A stretch of DNA of 64,000 bases from JAJDOD01 sp039024895 (GTDB lineage: Bacteria; Pseudomonadota; Alphaproteobacteria; Rhodobacterales; Rhodobacteraceae): NCBI GenBank assembly GCA_039024895.1, contig JBCCPJ010000002.1, positions 1-64,000 of the forward strand, read 5' to 3'. The translations under genes were made by a program, and so were the position numbers. Each line of letters begins with the position of its first letter. Position 1 is the first letter of the stretch. Shown piece by piece: positions 33,587-42,016 of this stretch. The notes beneath the pieces are model-generated. The model was not told the origin of the DNA and searched no databases. It was given only the letters and a program-made list of their open reading frames with translations.

Positions 33587-34522
33587 AATCAAAGCCAGTG
33601 CCGCCAGCCCGAAAGCGGAGAGCAGCACGGCGCGTCGAAAAAGCCGCAACCCCCGCTTCATGTCCTCGGGTCGCGGATCGCCCGCAACCGCGTTGAGCCA
33701 GGGGTCGTCCGTGGCGACATCGTCATAGACACGCGGCCCCGACAGTCGCACCGCCAACGCCCCGGCCATCGCAGCCTCGGGCCAACCGGCATTGGGCGAG
33801 CGATGCCGCCTTGCATCGCGCATCATTGTCCGGAACGCCACCCGGCGCGCGCCCGTGGCGGCCAGCGCGATCAATCCACCGGTCAGACGCGCGGGCAGCA
33901 AATTAATCCCGTCATCAAGGCGGGCCGCCGCCCAGCCAAAATTCTCGTAGCGCGCATTCCGGTAGCCGATCATCGAATCCAGCGTGTTAATCGCTTTGTA
34001 GCCAGCAATCCCAGGCAATCCGAAAATCGCGCCCCAAAAAAGTGGCGCAACAACACCGTCGGACGTGTTCTCTGCGAGGCTCTCCAAACCGGCGCGGGCA
34101 ATCGCCGCCCCGTCCATGGTGTCGGGTGACCGGCCCACAACCATCGCCACCGCCGCGCGCGCGCCGTCCAAATCGCCTGCCACCAGCGGCGCGGCCACGG
34201 CGGCAACATGGGACTGGAGGGCACGCGCCGCAACGAAGGGCCAAGCCAAGAGCCCCGTAATCACCACGCCGAACCACCCGCTGGGCACCAACGCGGCCAA
34301 AGCACCCGTCACAGCAACCACGAGACCAACCACAACAATCACAAGGGTAACGCCGTTGGCACGACGCCGCGCCGCGTCACCACGGTTCAACACCCGCTCC
34401 CCTAGTGTGATCAAAGACCCCATCCATGTCACCGGATGTCCAATCCGTCGAAACAGCGCGTCGGGCCATCCTACGACCACATCCAATACCAAACCAATCA
34501 GCATTGCGGCCGCGAAACTCAT
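33584..34522 (-). CDS. cbiB: Adenosylcobinamide-phosphate synthase
   Basis: A 312-aa inner-membrane protein (CbiB, called CobD in the aerobic nomenclature) that attaches (R)-1-aminopropan-2-ol phosphate to adenosylcobyric acid. Several helices are evident, with the conserved GHPVTWMGSLI at about 27-37 and the ENTSDGVVAPLFWG stretch. NAGWPEAAMAGAL is also typical. The ATG lies in an ATGA overlap with the upstream phosphatase gene. Confidence 0.94.
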   Translation of the reverse strand: MSFAAAMLIGLVLDVVVGWPDALFRRIGHPVTWMGSLITLGERVLNRGDAARRRANGVTLVIVVVGLVVAVTGALAALVPSGWFGVVITGLLAWPFVAARALQSHVAAVAAPLVAGDLDGARAAVAMVVGRSPDTMDGAAIARAGLESLAENTSDGVVAPLFWGAIFGLPGIAGYKAINTLDSMIGYRNARYENFGWAAARLDDGINLLPARLTGGLIALAATGARRVAFRTMMRDARRHRSPNAGWPEAAMAGALAVRLSGPRVYDDVATDDPWLNAVAGDPRPEDMKRGLRLFRRAVLLSAFGLAALALI

Positions 34523-35085
34523 GGGAGCGTCGCATTGACAGCGGTAATCGCCATCCCCCCTTGCGAGCAGGTTAACCGCGTCGCCCCTTCATAGGAGATT
34601 TGAAATGCCAACGCCGCCGCCGCATCCCCCATCGCCATGGCAAGGGCCACGCGCACAATCCCCGCATGGGCCACAACCGCAATTGGCAAGGGCGCTGCCA
34701 TCGCAAGACGCGCCGCCTCGCGGAGGGCGGGTTCAGCCCGGCGCGCCATGTCGTGGAAGTTCTCCCCGCCCTCGGCCTTCAAATCGGCCAGCGCATCTTT
34801 ACTCAGCGTGCCAACATCCGGCAATTCGGCGAAGGGCAGGCCGTCCCACTGCCCAAAATCCTGTTCCCACAGGCGCGCATCCACCTTCTGCGGCTGGTCA
34901 GGGAACAACCCGGCTGCCGTTGCCCGCGCGCGTTTTGCCGGGCTCACCCAAAGCCCGGCGATCTCCATCGTCGACGGGGACGGCGGCGCAGCAAGCGCCA
35001 CGTCATGGCGCCCGTTTAATGTCATGGGGCTCACCGTCTTCCCATGTCGGATGACAATCAATTCGCCCTGAGCCACGTGCCGCAC
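34519..35085 (-). CDS. cobC: Histidine phosphatase, CobC-like (alpha-ribazole phosphatase candidate)
   Basis: A 188-aa phosphoglycerate-mutase-like phosphatase. The RHG motif is in LIVIRHGKT (phospho-His), the acidic segment in WEQDFGQWDGLPF and the second catalytic His in VVAHAGIVRVAL. Its place before cbiB and opposite cobP points to dephosphorylation of alpha-ribazole phosphate or adenosylcobalamin phosphate. The symbol cobC here means the phosphatase, not the Pseudomonas denitrificans decarboxylase-type CobC. The start is GTG at 35085. Confidence 0.8.
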   Translation of the reverse strand: MRHVAQGELIVIRHGKTVSPMTLNGRHDVALAAPPSPSTMEIAGLWVSPAKRARATAAGLFPDQPQKVDARLWEQDFGQWDGLPFAELPDVGTLSKDALADLKAEGGENFHDMARRAEPALREAARLAMAAPLPIAVVAHAGIVRVALAMAMGDAAAALAFQISYEGATRLTCSQGGMAITAVNATLP

Positions 35086-35126
35086 CCGCTTTCCATTTCG
35101 CCTGTGATCTGATTTGTCACGGGGCC

Positions 35127-35645
35127 ATGGCGAAGTCGATACTCATCACCGGGGGCGCACGTTCGGGCAAGAGCCGCATCGCGGAAACTTGGGCCCTCGA
35201 GTTGGGCTCCAGCCCGACTTACATTGCCACAGGCCAGGCCTTTGACACCGAAATGGCGGAGCGGATCGCCGCCCATCAGGCCCGGCGCGGCCCACAATGG
35301 ACGACGGTTCAGGAACCGCTCGAACTTCTGGATGCCTTGAGCGAAACCGATGGGCGCGGCCCAAGGCTCGTGGATTGCCTGACATTGTGGCTGTCCAATA
35401 TGATGCATCACGAGCGGGACTGGCCCGACGCTGTCGAAACGCTTGCCCTTAGCCTCGCCAGTTACGATAGCCCCGTCATTTTCGTCACCAACGAAGTTGG
35501 TCTTGGCATCGTGCCGGAAAACGCCCTTGCACGCGCGTTTCGTGACGCCCAAGGCACCCTCAATCAACGTCTTGCGGCGGCTGCGGACGAGGTCTATCTG
35601 GCCGTCGCAGGATATCCGCTGAGAGTAAAACCCAATGCCCCTTGA
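35127..35645 (+). CDS. cobP: Adenosylcobinamide kinase / adenosylcobinamide-phosphate guanylyltransferase
   Basis: A 172-aa bifunctional enzyme (CobU in enteric nomenclature) that phosphorylates adenosylcobinamide and transfers GMP to it. The P-loop is ITGGARSGKSRIAE at 7-20; TYIATGQAFDTEM and NEVGLGIVPENALARAFRD are family signatures. It ends with an 11-base overlap with cobT and diverges from the phosphatase gene across only 41 bases. Confidence 0.95.
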   Translation: MAKSILITGGARSGKSRIAETWALELGSSPTYIATGQAFDTEMAERIAAHQARRGPQWTTVQEPLELLDALSETDGRGPRLVDCLTLWLSNMMHHERDWPDAVETLALSLASYDSPVIFVTNEVGLGIVPENALARAFRDAQGTLNQRLAAAADEVYLAVAGYPLRVKPNAP

Positions 35646-36645
35646 CCTGACGTCCCTCGCCGCGATCCAAACCCTTGCACCCACGCTGCCGGTAATCGAC
35701 GAGACAAGCCGTGGGGCGGCGCGCGACCGCCAGGCCCAATTGACAAAGCCGCCAGGGTCCTTGGGTGTTCTGGAAGATGTCGCGGTCTTCATGGCGGGCT
35801 GGCAAGCCACTGAGCGCCCCACCATCGACCGGGCGCAAGCGCTTGTTTTCGCGGGCAATCACGGCATCTGTGACCAAGGAGTAAATCCGTTCCCTCAAGC
35901 TGTCACGGCGCAGATGGTGGCCAATTTCGAAGCAGGAGGGGCCGCGATTAACCAGCTTTGCCGCGCCAATGGCGCCGATCTCACGGTGGTCCCGCTGGAA
36001 CTTGACCGGCCTACGCAGGATTTCACGCGCGGGCCAGCCATGACAGAGGTTGAAACGTTGGCAGCCCTCAACATCGGGGCGGCGGCGGTCGACCCGGACG
36101 CGGACATTCTGCTTCTGGGCGAAATGGGCATTGGTAATTCCACAATCGCGGCAGCGCTGGCTTGTGCCAGCTTCGGCGGCGCACCGGATGACTGGGTCGG
36201 CAGGGGCACGGGGTCAGACGACGCGGGCATGGCGCTCAAGGCAAAAGTCATCGGTGACGGTCTCGCGCGCATGGGACCGGTGGCGCCGATCATGGCGCTC
36301 GCCGCCCTCGGTGGCCGCGAACAAGCCGCGATTTGCGGCGCTGTTCTCGCCGCGCGCGCTGCCCGCGTGCCGGTATTGCTCGACGGCTATATCTCCACCG
36401 CTGCAATAGCGCCCCTTGCAGCGACGGATATCACGTTGCTGGATCACTGTCTGATGGGCCACAAAAGCGCGGAGCCGGGCCATGCCCGCTTGCTTCAGGC
36501 GATGGAGAAAAAGCCCCTACTCGATTTCGACATGCGTCTGGGCGAAGGCACTGGCGCCGCCCTGGCGCTCGGTATCGTGCGAAGCGCGCTGGCCTGCCAT
36601 AACGGTATGGCGACCTTTGCCGAAGCTGGAGTGGCAGACGGGTGA
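35635..36645 (+). CDS. cobT: Nicotinate-nucleotide:dimethylbenzimidazole phosphoribosyltransferase
   Basis: A 336-aa enzyme that makes alpha-ribazole phosphate from nicotinate mononucleotide and DMB (CobU in Pseudomonas denitrificans nomenclature). Landmarks are LTKPPGSLGVLE, FAGNHGICDQGVNPFPQAVT, GEMGIGNSTIAAAL and the C-terminal LGEGTGAALAL with the catalytic glutamate. No bluB gene for DMB synthesis is seen nearby. Its end forms a GTGA overlap with cobS. Confidence 0.95.
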   Translation: MPLDLTSLAAIQTLAPTLPVIDETSRGAARDRQAQLTKPPGSLGVLEDVAVFMAGWQATERPTIDRAQALVFAGNHGICDQGVNPFPQAVTAQMVANFEAGGAAINQLCRANGADLTVVPLELDRPTQDFTRGPAMTEVETLAALNIGAAAVDPDADILLLGEMGIGNSTIAAALACASFGGAPDDWVGRGTGSDDAGMALKAKVIGDGLARMGPVAPIMALAALGGREQAAICGAVLAARAARVPVLLDGYISTAAIAPLAATDITLLDHCLMGHKSAEPGHARLLQAMEKKPLLDFDMRLGEGTGAALALGIVRSALACHNGMATFAEAGVADG

Positions 36646-37367
36646 GCGGACGCTTCGCTGAAGTCCAGCTCGCCTTCATGATGCTGACCCGTCTGCCCGC
36701 GGGCCAAATAAGAGGGGACGCCCCCCCGCTGGCATCCTGCGTTTGGGCCTTCCCGCTGGTGGGCGTTGTCGTCGGCGGCGCTATGGCCCTCGCCCACAGT
36801 GCCGCCATAGCGATAGGTCTGCCCCCTCTCGCCGCCGCCCTCCTTGCCATTGCGGCAAGCGTGGTCCTGACCGGCGCGCTCCACGAGGACGGTCTGGCAG
36901 ACACCGCCGATGGGTTCGGCGGTGGCGCGACGGTGACACGTAAACTCGACATCATGCGAGACAGCCGGATCGGCACCTATGGGGTGGTGGCGTTGATCCT
37001 AACGCTGGCGCTCCTCGCTTCGGCAATTACCGCCGCCGCACACCCATGGGCGTTCGTTGCGCTCTCCGCCACAAGCCGAACGGCCATGCTGTTCCCAATG
37101 ATCACCCTGAAACCGGCGCGGAGCGACGGGCTCGGTCGCAGCGCGACGGTCAGCCTCGGCGCACCGATGTTGACCGCCCTCGCCATCACGCTTGCACTGA
37201 CGCTCCTTACCGGCACCGTGGTCACCGCCTTGGTGATCCTTCTGTCATCGCTGGCCGTCACAGCCCTGGCCCGGCGCCAGATCGGCGGCCAAACCGGCGA
37301 CGTGCTCGGCGCCACCCAAAAACTTACCGAATGCGCCGGCTGGCTCGCCTACGCCGCGCGCGGCTAA
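36642..37367 (+). CDS. cobS: Adenosylcobinamide-GDP ribazoletransferase
   Basis: A 241-aa membrane enzyme (CobV in Pseudomonas denitrificans) that joins alpha-ribazole to adenosylcobinamide-GDP, completing the cofactor. Conserved parts are FMMLTRLPAG, the HEDGLADTADGFGGG metal-binding segment and RDSRIGTYGVVALIL. About six hydrophobic helices. GTG start, overlapping the cobT stop. Confidence 0.95.
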   Translation: MSGRFAEVQLAFMMLTRLPAGQIRGDAPPLASCVWAFPLVGVVVGGAMALAHSAAIAIGLPPLAAALLAIAASVVLTGALHEDGLADTADGFGGGATVTRKLDIMRDSRIGTYGVVALILTLALLASAITAAAHPWAFVALSATSRTAMLFPMITLKPARSDGLGRSATVSLGAPMLTALAITLALTLLTGTVVTALVILLSSLAVTALARRQIGGQTGDVLGATQKLTECAGWLAYAARG

Positions 37368-37393
37368 CATCCAACTGCACACCGCGCTTCATC

Positions 37394-37450
37394 TGGTCAA
37401 AAATACCTCGGGGGACGGCCCCGCCAGGGGACGGGGGGCAGCGCCCCCGC
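37394..37450. repeat. Hairpin repeat after cobS (AAATACCTCGGGGG type)
   Basis: Starts AAAAATACCTCGGGGGACGG and ends in a perfect 6-3-6 hairpin (GGGGGC-AGC-GCCCCC, 37434-37448), with a CCCC/GGGG stem in between. The same arrangement recurs at 61501-61552. It may act as an RNA 3' end or be a dispersed repeat. Confidence 0.6.
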
Positions 37451-37498
37451 TTGCATCGTACTCCAAAGCCAGGTCAGATGATAAAAACGGAGCGCCTG

Positions 37499-39187
37499 AT
37501 GACCCGAAATACACTCACCGGTGCCGAGGCCATGGTCCGCATGCTCGATGCCTATGACGTGCGCCACGTGTTCGGGCTCTGCGGCGATACAACCTTGCCC
37601 TTCTATGACGCGCTCTACCGGTTGGATCACGGCATCGAACACATCCTGACCCGCGATGAACGCTCTGCCGCCTATATGGCCGATGGCTATGCCCGCGTGA
37701 CCGGCAGGCCAGGCGTGTGCGAAGGCCCGTCTGGTGGTGGTGCCACCTATATTCTGCCGGGTCTCGTGGAAGCGACCGAAAGCTCGGTGCCGATCCTCGC
37801 CATCACGTCCGATGTGGGCACCCGCTCGCGGGGACACTATCCGTTGACCGAACTTGATCAGGCCGGTCTCATGGCACCGCTGACGAAATCCGCCCAAGTC
37901 ATCCAACATGCCGATCAGGTCCCGGATGCGGTCCGCGCCGCCTTTCGGACAATGACCACAGGCTGTCCCGGGGCCGCGCATCTCGGCTTTCCCATCGATG
38001 TCCAGCGCGGGACGGCAGAGGCGGACAGCCTCTGGCACGATCCGGCGCATTGCCGCTTCCCTGCGTACCCCGCCGGCCCGGACCCGGTCGCCATAGAGGC
38101 ACTGCGCGAGGCGCTTCTCTCGGCGCGGTCGCCCTTGGTGATCTGCGGCGGCGGCATCGTACTTTCGGGCGCAGAAGCCGCCTTTGCCCAGCTTGTCGAA
38201 AAGTTGGACATTGCCGTGGCCACCACGATCTCGGGCCAGGGCGCTCTGCCGGAGAAACATCCCAATTGCCTCGGGGTCGTCGGATCGAATGGCGGTGTCC
38301 CGGAAACACGCGGCATCGTGGAGGCGGCTGACCTCGTCTTCTTTATCGGGTGCCGTGCGGGGTCGGTCACCACTGAGCTTTGGCGCGCGCCCCGGAAAGG
38401 CACGCGCGTCTTGCATCTCGACAGTGATCCCATGGTGATCGGCGCCAGCTATCCAACGGAGGTCGGCGTTGTCGCAGATGCCCGCCTTGGCCTTGAAGCG
38501 CTGAATACAGCGCTTGCAAACTATAAAACAGAAGGCTTTGGCGGTGCGGCCTGGATTGCCCCCGCAAAGGCGAGAAAATGGCAGGTATTCTCCGAACGAG
38601 CCGCCAGCACCGCTCAGCCCATACGACCGGAGCGCACGATACAAGCGCTGCGTCGCGTGCTTGATGACGATGCAATCGTGGTGGGCGATCCGGGCACCCC
38701 CTGCCCCTTTATTTCGGCCTATTATGAGGTGCGCCGCACGGGACGCTGGTTGTTTTCAAACCGGGCGCACGGAGCGCTTGGCTATGCCATGTCGGCGGCC
38801 ATGGGCGCGGCGATTGGCCGACCAGGGCATAAGGTGGTCGCGTTGATGGGCGATGGCAGTTTTGGGTTCACCTGTGGCGAGTTGGAAACCGCTGTCCGGC
38901 GGGACCTGCCGATAACATTCATTGTCTTTTCAAACGCGGTTTATGGGTGGATCAAGGCGGGCCAGAAAACGAAATTTGATGAGCGGTACTTTTCTGTCGA
39001 TTTCGACCGAACGGATCACGCCGCTGTCGCGAACGCGTTTGGTGTGAAGTCGTATCAAGTCTCGGAACCCGACATGCTTGAAACCGTTCTGAAAAAGGCC
39101 CTTGCCCATGGCGGTCCAAGCCTGGTCGACATCATCAGCCAGCCCTTGCAAGAGGCTACAGCGCCGGTCAGCGAATGGATCGCCTGA
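37499..39187 (+). CDS. Acetolactate-synthase-like thiamine pyrophosphate enzyme
   Basis: A 562-aa TPP-dependent enzyme with three domains: an N-terminal Pyr domain with the activating glutamate in TRDERSAAYMADGYAR, a central domain, and the C-terminal PP domain with the TPP/Mg motif MGDGSFGFTCGELETAVRRD...N. It resembles IlvB-like lyases, but there is no small regulatory subunit beside it, so acetolactate synthesis is not implied. The substrate is unknown. The ATG at 37499 has GGAG six bases before it; an in-frame ATG at 37478 is the alternative. The frame runs upstream to 37046 but that part overlaps cobS. Confidence 0.85.
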   Translation: MTRNTLTGAEAMVRMLDAYDVRHVFGLCGDTTLPFYDALYRLDHGIEHILTRDERSAAYMADGYARVTGRPGVCEGPSGGGATYILPGLVEATESSVPILAITSDVGTRSRGHYPLTELDQAGLMAPLTKSAQVIQHADQVPDAVRAAFRTMTTGCPGAAHLGFPIDVQRGTAEADSLWHDPAHCRFPAYPAGPDPVAIEALREALLSARSPLVICGGGIVLSGAEAAFAQLVEKLDIAVATTISGQGALPEKHPNCLGVVGSNGGVPETRGIVEAADLVFFIGCRAGSVTTELWRAPRKGTRVLHLDSDPMVIGASYPTEVGVVADARLGLEALNTALANYKTEGFGGAAWIAPAKARKWQVFSERAASTAQPIRPERTIQALRRVLDDDAIVVGDPGTPCPFISAYYEVRRTGRWLFSNRAHGALGYAMSAAMGAAIGRPGHKVVALMGDGSFGFTCGELETAVRRDLPITFIVFSNAVYGWIKAGQKTKFDERYFSVDFDRTDHAAVANAFGVKSYQVSEPDMLETVLKKALAHGGPSLVDIISQPLQEATAPVSEWIA

Positions 39188-39238
39188 CACGGGCAGCAGG
39201 CCGCTGCAGCGCAAATTTAACCTCGCGAGACCTGTTTA

Positions 39239-39500
39239 GGGTCAGGACCCATTAATCCTGCGGGACTGGTTTGTCAGATTTTCTGTCGGGTAAAGAAAAA
39301 GGCCGCAGGAATAGTGGCTCTATTTCAAGGCGTTGTGAGGCGGGCTGGTAGAAAATCCGCCAAATCTGAAAGACGCAAAATCTGCGTCATCTCAGCGGCT
39401 CGGCACGCTTGAAAATAGAGCTCCTATGTTCTGTGCGCACCAAACTGCTGAAATCTAGCTGGTTTTGCGCCAGTGGTGCAGGATTAATGGGTCCTGACCC
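39239..39500. mobile_element. 262-bp foldback MITE with 23-bp perfect terminal inverted repeats
   Basis: The ends are perfect 23-bp inverted repeats (GGGTCAGGACCCATTAATCC plus TGC), at 39239-39261 and 39478-39500. Both are flanked by TA, which fits a TA target duplication. The inside is also palindromic: GCTCTATTTCAAG near 39321 pairs with CTTGAAAATAGAGC near 39410, and the centre has GACGCA-N5-TGCGTC. No ORF inside encodes a transposase. This is a non-autonomous miniature element that would need a transposase from elsewhere in the genome. Confidence 0.85.
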
Positions 39501-39502
39501 TA

Positions 39503-39717
39503 GGCCGCGCAATGCGCGCTTCTAACTGTCAGACGGTTTGGAACCGGCTGCAATCGCTCCTCAGCGCCGGACAGCGGTGTCGAATTTTAGAAAACGCGCC
39601 GATACGGCAATTGCCCGATGCGCCTCACCGCGTATTTTGCGAATGGTTAGGACAGCAAACCCGGCTGAAGCCCAGGGCTAATCCTAGACGCATCATCGCC
39701 TTTTCGGGCAGGATGCC
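39503..39717. other. Noncoding stretch between MITE and histidine kinase gene
   Basis: I see no convincing gene, RNA or terminator here. A 69-codon plus-strand frame exists but has no ribosome site or recognisable content. Confidence 0.4.
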
Positions 39718-40440
39718 TTAGTTGACCGCTAGGCTTATATCGACCCTTGTGCCAACACCGGATTTCGGCGTGGAGATCGCGACCTCCCCTCCATAGGACC
39801 AGGCGATTTTCTTTAGAATAGCCAGCCCCATACCGGCGCCGGAATCCGCATCGCGCGACACCAGTTTTGTCATTGGACGTTGCACGTAGTCGCGTTTGTC
39901 CTCCGGAATGCCGGTCCCATTATCGGTGACCGAAATGACCCATTTGTTTCCGCTGGTAGGTCCACCGGTGACGGCGACATGCGGTTTCGGGTTGTCGTTG
40001 AAACGCAACGCGTTGCTCAAAAGGATATGAAATACCCGCGCCAGATCGGTGTCGCCCATCTGCACGCTGCCCCGATCCACTTCCACAAGAAGCGACGCGG
40101 TTGCGGGGGGGCCCAAGTCGTCGATCACCTCTTGCACGACATGTGCCGGTTTGATCGGCGCGATGGCTTGCATGCGCCCGATCCGCGAAAACTCCAACAG
40201 CCCCGTCAGCATCAAATCCATCCTGCAAGCATGGCTCGAAATCAACTCCAGATGGCGCGCGGTAGATGCGGGAAGCGCGATGCGCGCCGCGTCAATGTCC
40301 TCGATCACCCAGGCCGGCAGTTCTTGAAGAGCACGCACCGAAGCCCGCAGATCGTGGGAGATACGATAGATGAGTTCATCGGTTTCCGATTTTGCTTCAG
40401 CAACTGGGATGGAGGGATCAAAACTGAGATCAACAGGCAT
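39718..40440 (-). CDS. Soluble sensor histidine kinase (kinase core only)
   Basis: A 240-aa kinase with no transmembrane or sensor domain. The phospho-accepting H29 is in YRISHDLRASVRAL; the ATP-binding part has the N-box HILLSNALRFND, the G1 box VTDNGTGIPEDK and the G2 box GAGMGLAI. The H-box type resembles kinases coupled to phytochromes. It must receive its signal from a partner protein. It diverges from a stand-alone receiver gene at 40602, the probable partner. Confidence 0.88.
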   Translation of the reverse strand: MPVDLSFDPSIPVAEAKSETDELIYRISHDLRASVRALQELPAWVIEDIDAARIALPASTARHLELISSHACRMDLMLTGLLEFSRIGRMQAIAPIKPAHVVQEVIDDLGPPATASLLVEVDRGSVQMGDTDLARVFHILLSNALRFNDNPKPHVAVTGGPTSGNKWVISVTDNGTGIPEDKRDYVQRPMTKLVSRDADSGAGMGLAILKKIAWSYGGEVAISTPKSGVGTRVDISLAVN

Positions 40441-40601
40441 GCGAACCGACTTTTCTGATTGCGACCTCTGCGGCTTAAACCGCGCACCTTTAAGAGCCGT
40501 AAACCTGAGCTATCAAAAACAAAAGCCGCCGTTAATCTTCGGGAAAACTTCGCCCGCTAGATGACTTGCAGTGTGGAGTGAACCGTAAATGGAGCCCGTT
40601 T

Positions 40602-41315
40602 ATGCTCAATGAAGCAACGCAGATAGAAGTCGACAGCGCGAGCCATTCAGAAAGCGTGATGCACCTACTGATTCTCGATGACAGCGAAGTTGATCGCAAG
40701 CGCCTGTTGCGCCTTTGTACCGATGCTGGCCTGACCTATGAAGCGACGGAGGTGAGCACCATCGACGAAATGCGCGCCGCGCTCGACTCCCGTGATTTCG
40801 ACATCGTTTTCATAGATTACCTTCTTGTGGGCGAAGATGGGTTGGATGCGGTTCGGCTTCTGGCGGGCGATCCAGATCAGTCTGCGGTCTCTATCATGGT
40901 TGCGGGCGAAGGGCGCCTCGATATCGCCGTCGAGGCCATGCGCCAGGGCTGCTCGGACTATCTTACAAAGTCGACGCTCTCGGTCGAGGCGCTGCAAAAG
41001 GCAGTTGCGTCGGCATTTGAGCGCCGCATCATGTCGCTATCGCTGGAACAGGAACGCGAAAAGCGCTTCAATCTGGAAATGGCTGTGCGTCGGTATTCGC
41101 AGGAATGCTCGGTCGAGATGCGCAGCATTCTGGCGGCCACCCTCCGGCGCGTGCGAAGGCTGCGCAGCCATAAGGTCTCAATCGAATACGCCGCGCAATT
41201 GGGGGATCTGGAAAAGGGCATCGACAAGCTTTGGGACGCCCTTCCCGATTTCGGCAAGCATTCGCTGGACGCCATCGAAGGCACAGGCGATGAACAGCGC
41301 ATCGGGGGTAAGTAA
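40602..41315 (+). CDS. Response regulator: receiver plus helical C-terminus, no DNA-binding domain
   Basis: A 237-aa protein with a receiver domain at about 20-140: acidic D26/D27 in LILDDSEV, phospho-acceptor D72 in VFIDYLLVGEDG and the lysine in DYLTKSTL. The usual Thr/Ser after beta-4 seems to be replaced (IMVAGEG). The rest is charged and helical (about 145-220), perhaps a coiled coil, with no HTH or enzyme domain seen. It probably works by protein interaction. The start at 40602 has GGAG nine bases upstream. Divergent from the histidine kinase. Confidence 0.85.
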   Translation: MLNEATQIEVDSASHSESVMHLLILDDSEVDRKRLLRLCTDAGLTYEATEVSTIDEMRAALDSRDFDIVFIDYLLVGEDGLDAVRLLAGDPDQSAVSIMVAGEGRLDIAVEAMRQGCSDYLTKSTLSVEALQKAVASAFERRIMSLSLEQEREKRFNLEMAVRRYSQECSVEMRSILAATLRRVRRLRSHKVSIEYAAQLGDLEKGIDKLWDALPDFGKHSLDAIEGTGDEQRIGGK

Positions 41316-41449
41316 TCTGTCACTATCCGGTCTGAAGTTGGGCAGCCACTAGCCCACATCCTCAAGAATTTCCCTGCTGGAGATCAACCAGCGGGCCCAA
41401 ATCAGTGACATCTTCAGGGCATCATGCAGGCCCCAAGCGACGTTTCCCG

Positions 41450-41884
41450 CTAAACCGCCACCCAGGCGCGATGACCTGAGACGCCTTCAACCCGCGGCCC
41501 AAACGACCGCCCAAAGGCGGTCGCCCGTGGCGCCGTGCCATTGCCAGCCTCGTGCAGGAGGTTTACCGCGCGCGTGCCTTCGGTCGTTTGGCTGAGATCG
41601 GTCGTCTCCGCAAATGAGCGCAACCGATGTGCCAAACGCGTCGGGATGAGTTCGAGGTAACGCAGCTTGGTCCGCCAGCGATGCACAGACCGTGTCTCAA
41701 TCTCGAACTGCGCCATCGGATGACCTTCTGAGATCAAAAGATAGGCCGCAGCCATAACTTCCAGTTCCGGGCCTTCCAGCACCTGAAAAAACCGTCCATC
41801 AAAGAAAACCTGCATGCCGGAGACGCTCGCGGCCGGTGTGAACGGCACATACCCGCCGTCAAACTCGAAAATCACCTGAATCAT
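41450..41884 (-). CDS. BLUF-like protein with shortened N-terminus
   Basis: A 144-aa protein. The segment SGMQVFFDGRFFQVLEGP (about 22-39) followed by a helix strongly resembles beta-2/beta-3 of BLUF blue-light receptors, including the glutamine of FFQVLEG. The first strand, which normally holds the flavin-contacting tyrosine, and the following helix with its asparagine are not recognisable; only about 20 residues precede beta-2. The frame cannot be extended upstream because a stop lies 17 codons before the ATG and no start codon lies between. It may be a light-insensitive BLUF relative. Neighbours are a receiver protein and a kinase. Confidence 0.5.
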   Translation of the reverse strand: MIQVIFEFDGGYVPFTPAASVSGMQVFFDGRFFQVLEGPELEVMAAAYLLISEGHPMAQFEIETRSVHRWRTKLRYLELIPTRLAHRLRSFAETTDLSQTTEGTRAVNLLHEAGNGTAPRATAFGRSFGPRVEGVSGHRAWVAV

Positions 41885-42016
41885 TAACGCACCTAACTCG
41901 GTGCCCCCACCACGAGCGTCGTTTTTGCCTCAAATGCGTACAAAAGTCTTCCCAAATCAGGACAGGTGGTTAACAGAAGAGAAAGAGACGGTCGGACGTC
42001 TCCCTACGGAACAGGC

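Noticed and set aside
37046..37498. N-terminal extension of the TPP enzyme frame
   Set aside because: The part before 37478 overlaps cobS and then the hairpin repeat; family similarity starts only after the ATG at 37499.
39512..39721. 69-codon plus-strand frame after the MITE
   Set aside because: No ribosome site, no recognisable content, and it ends against the histidine kinase gene.
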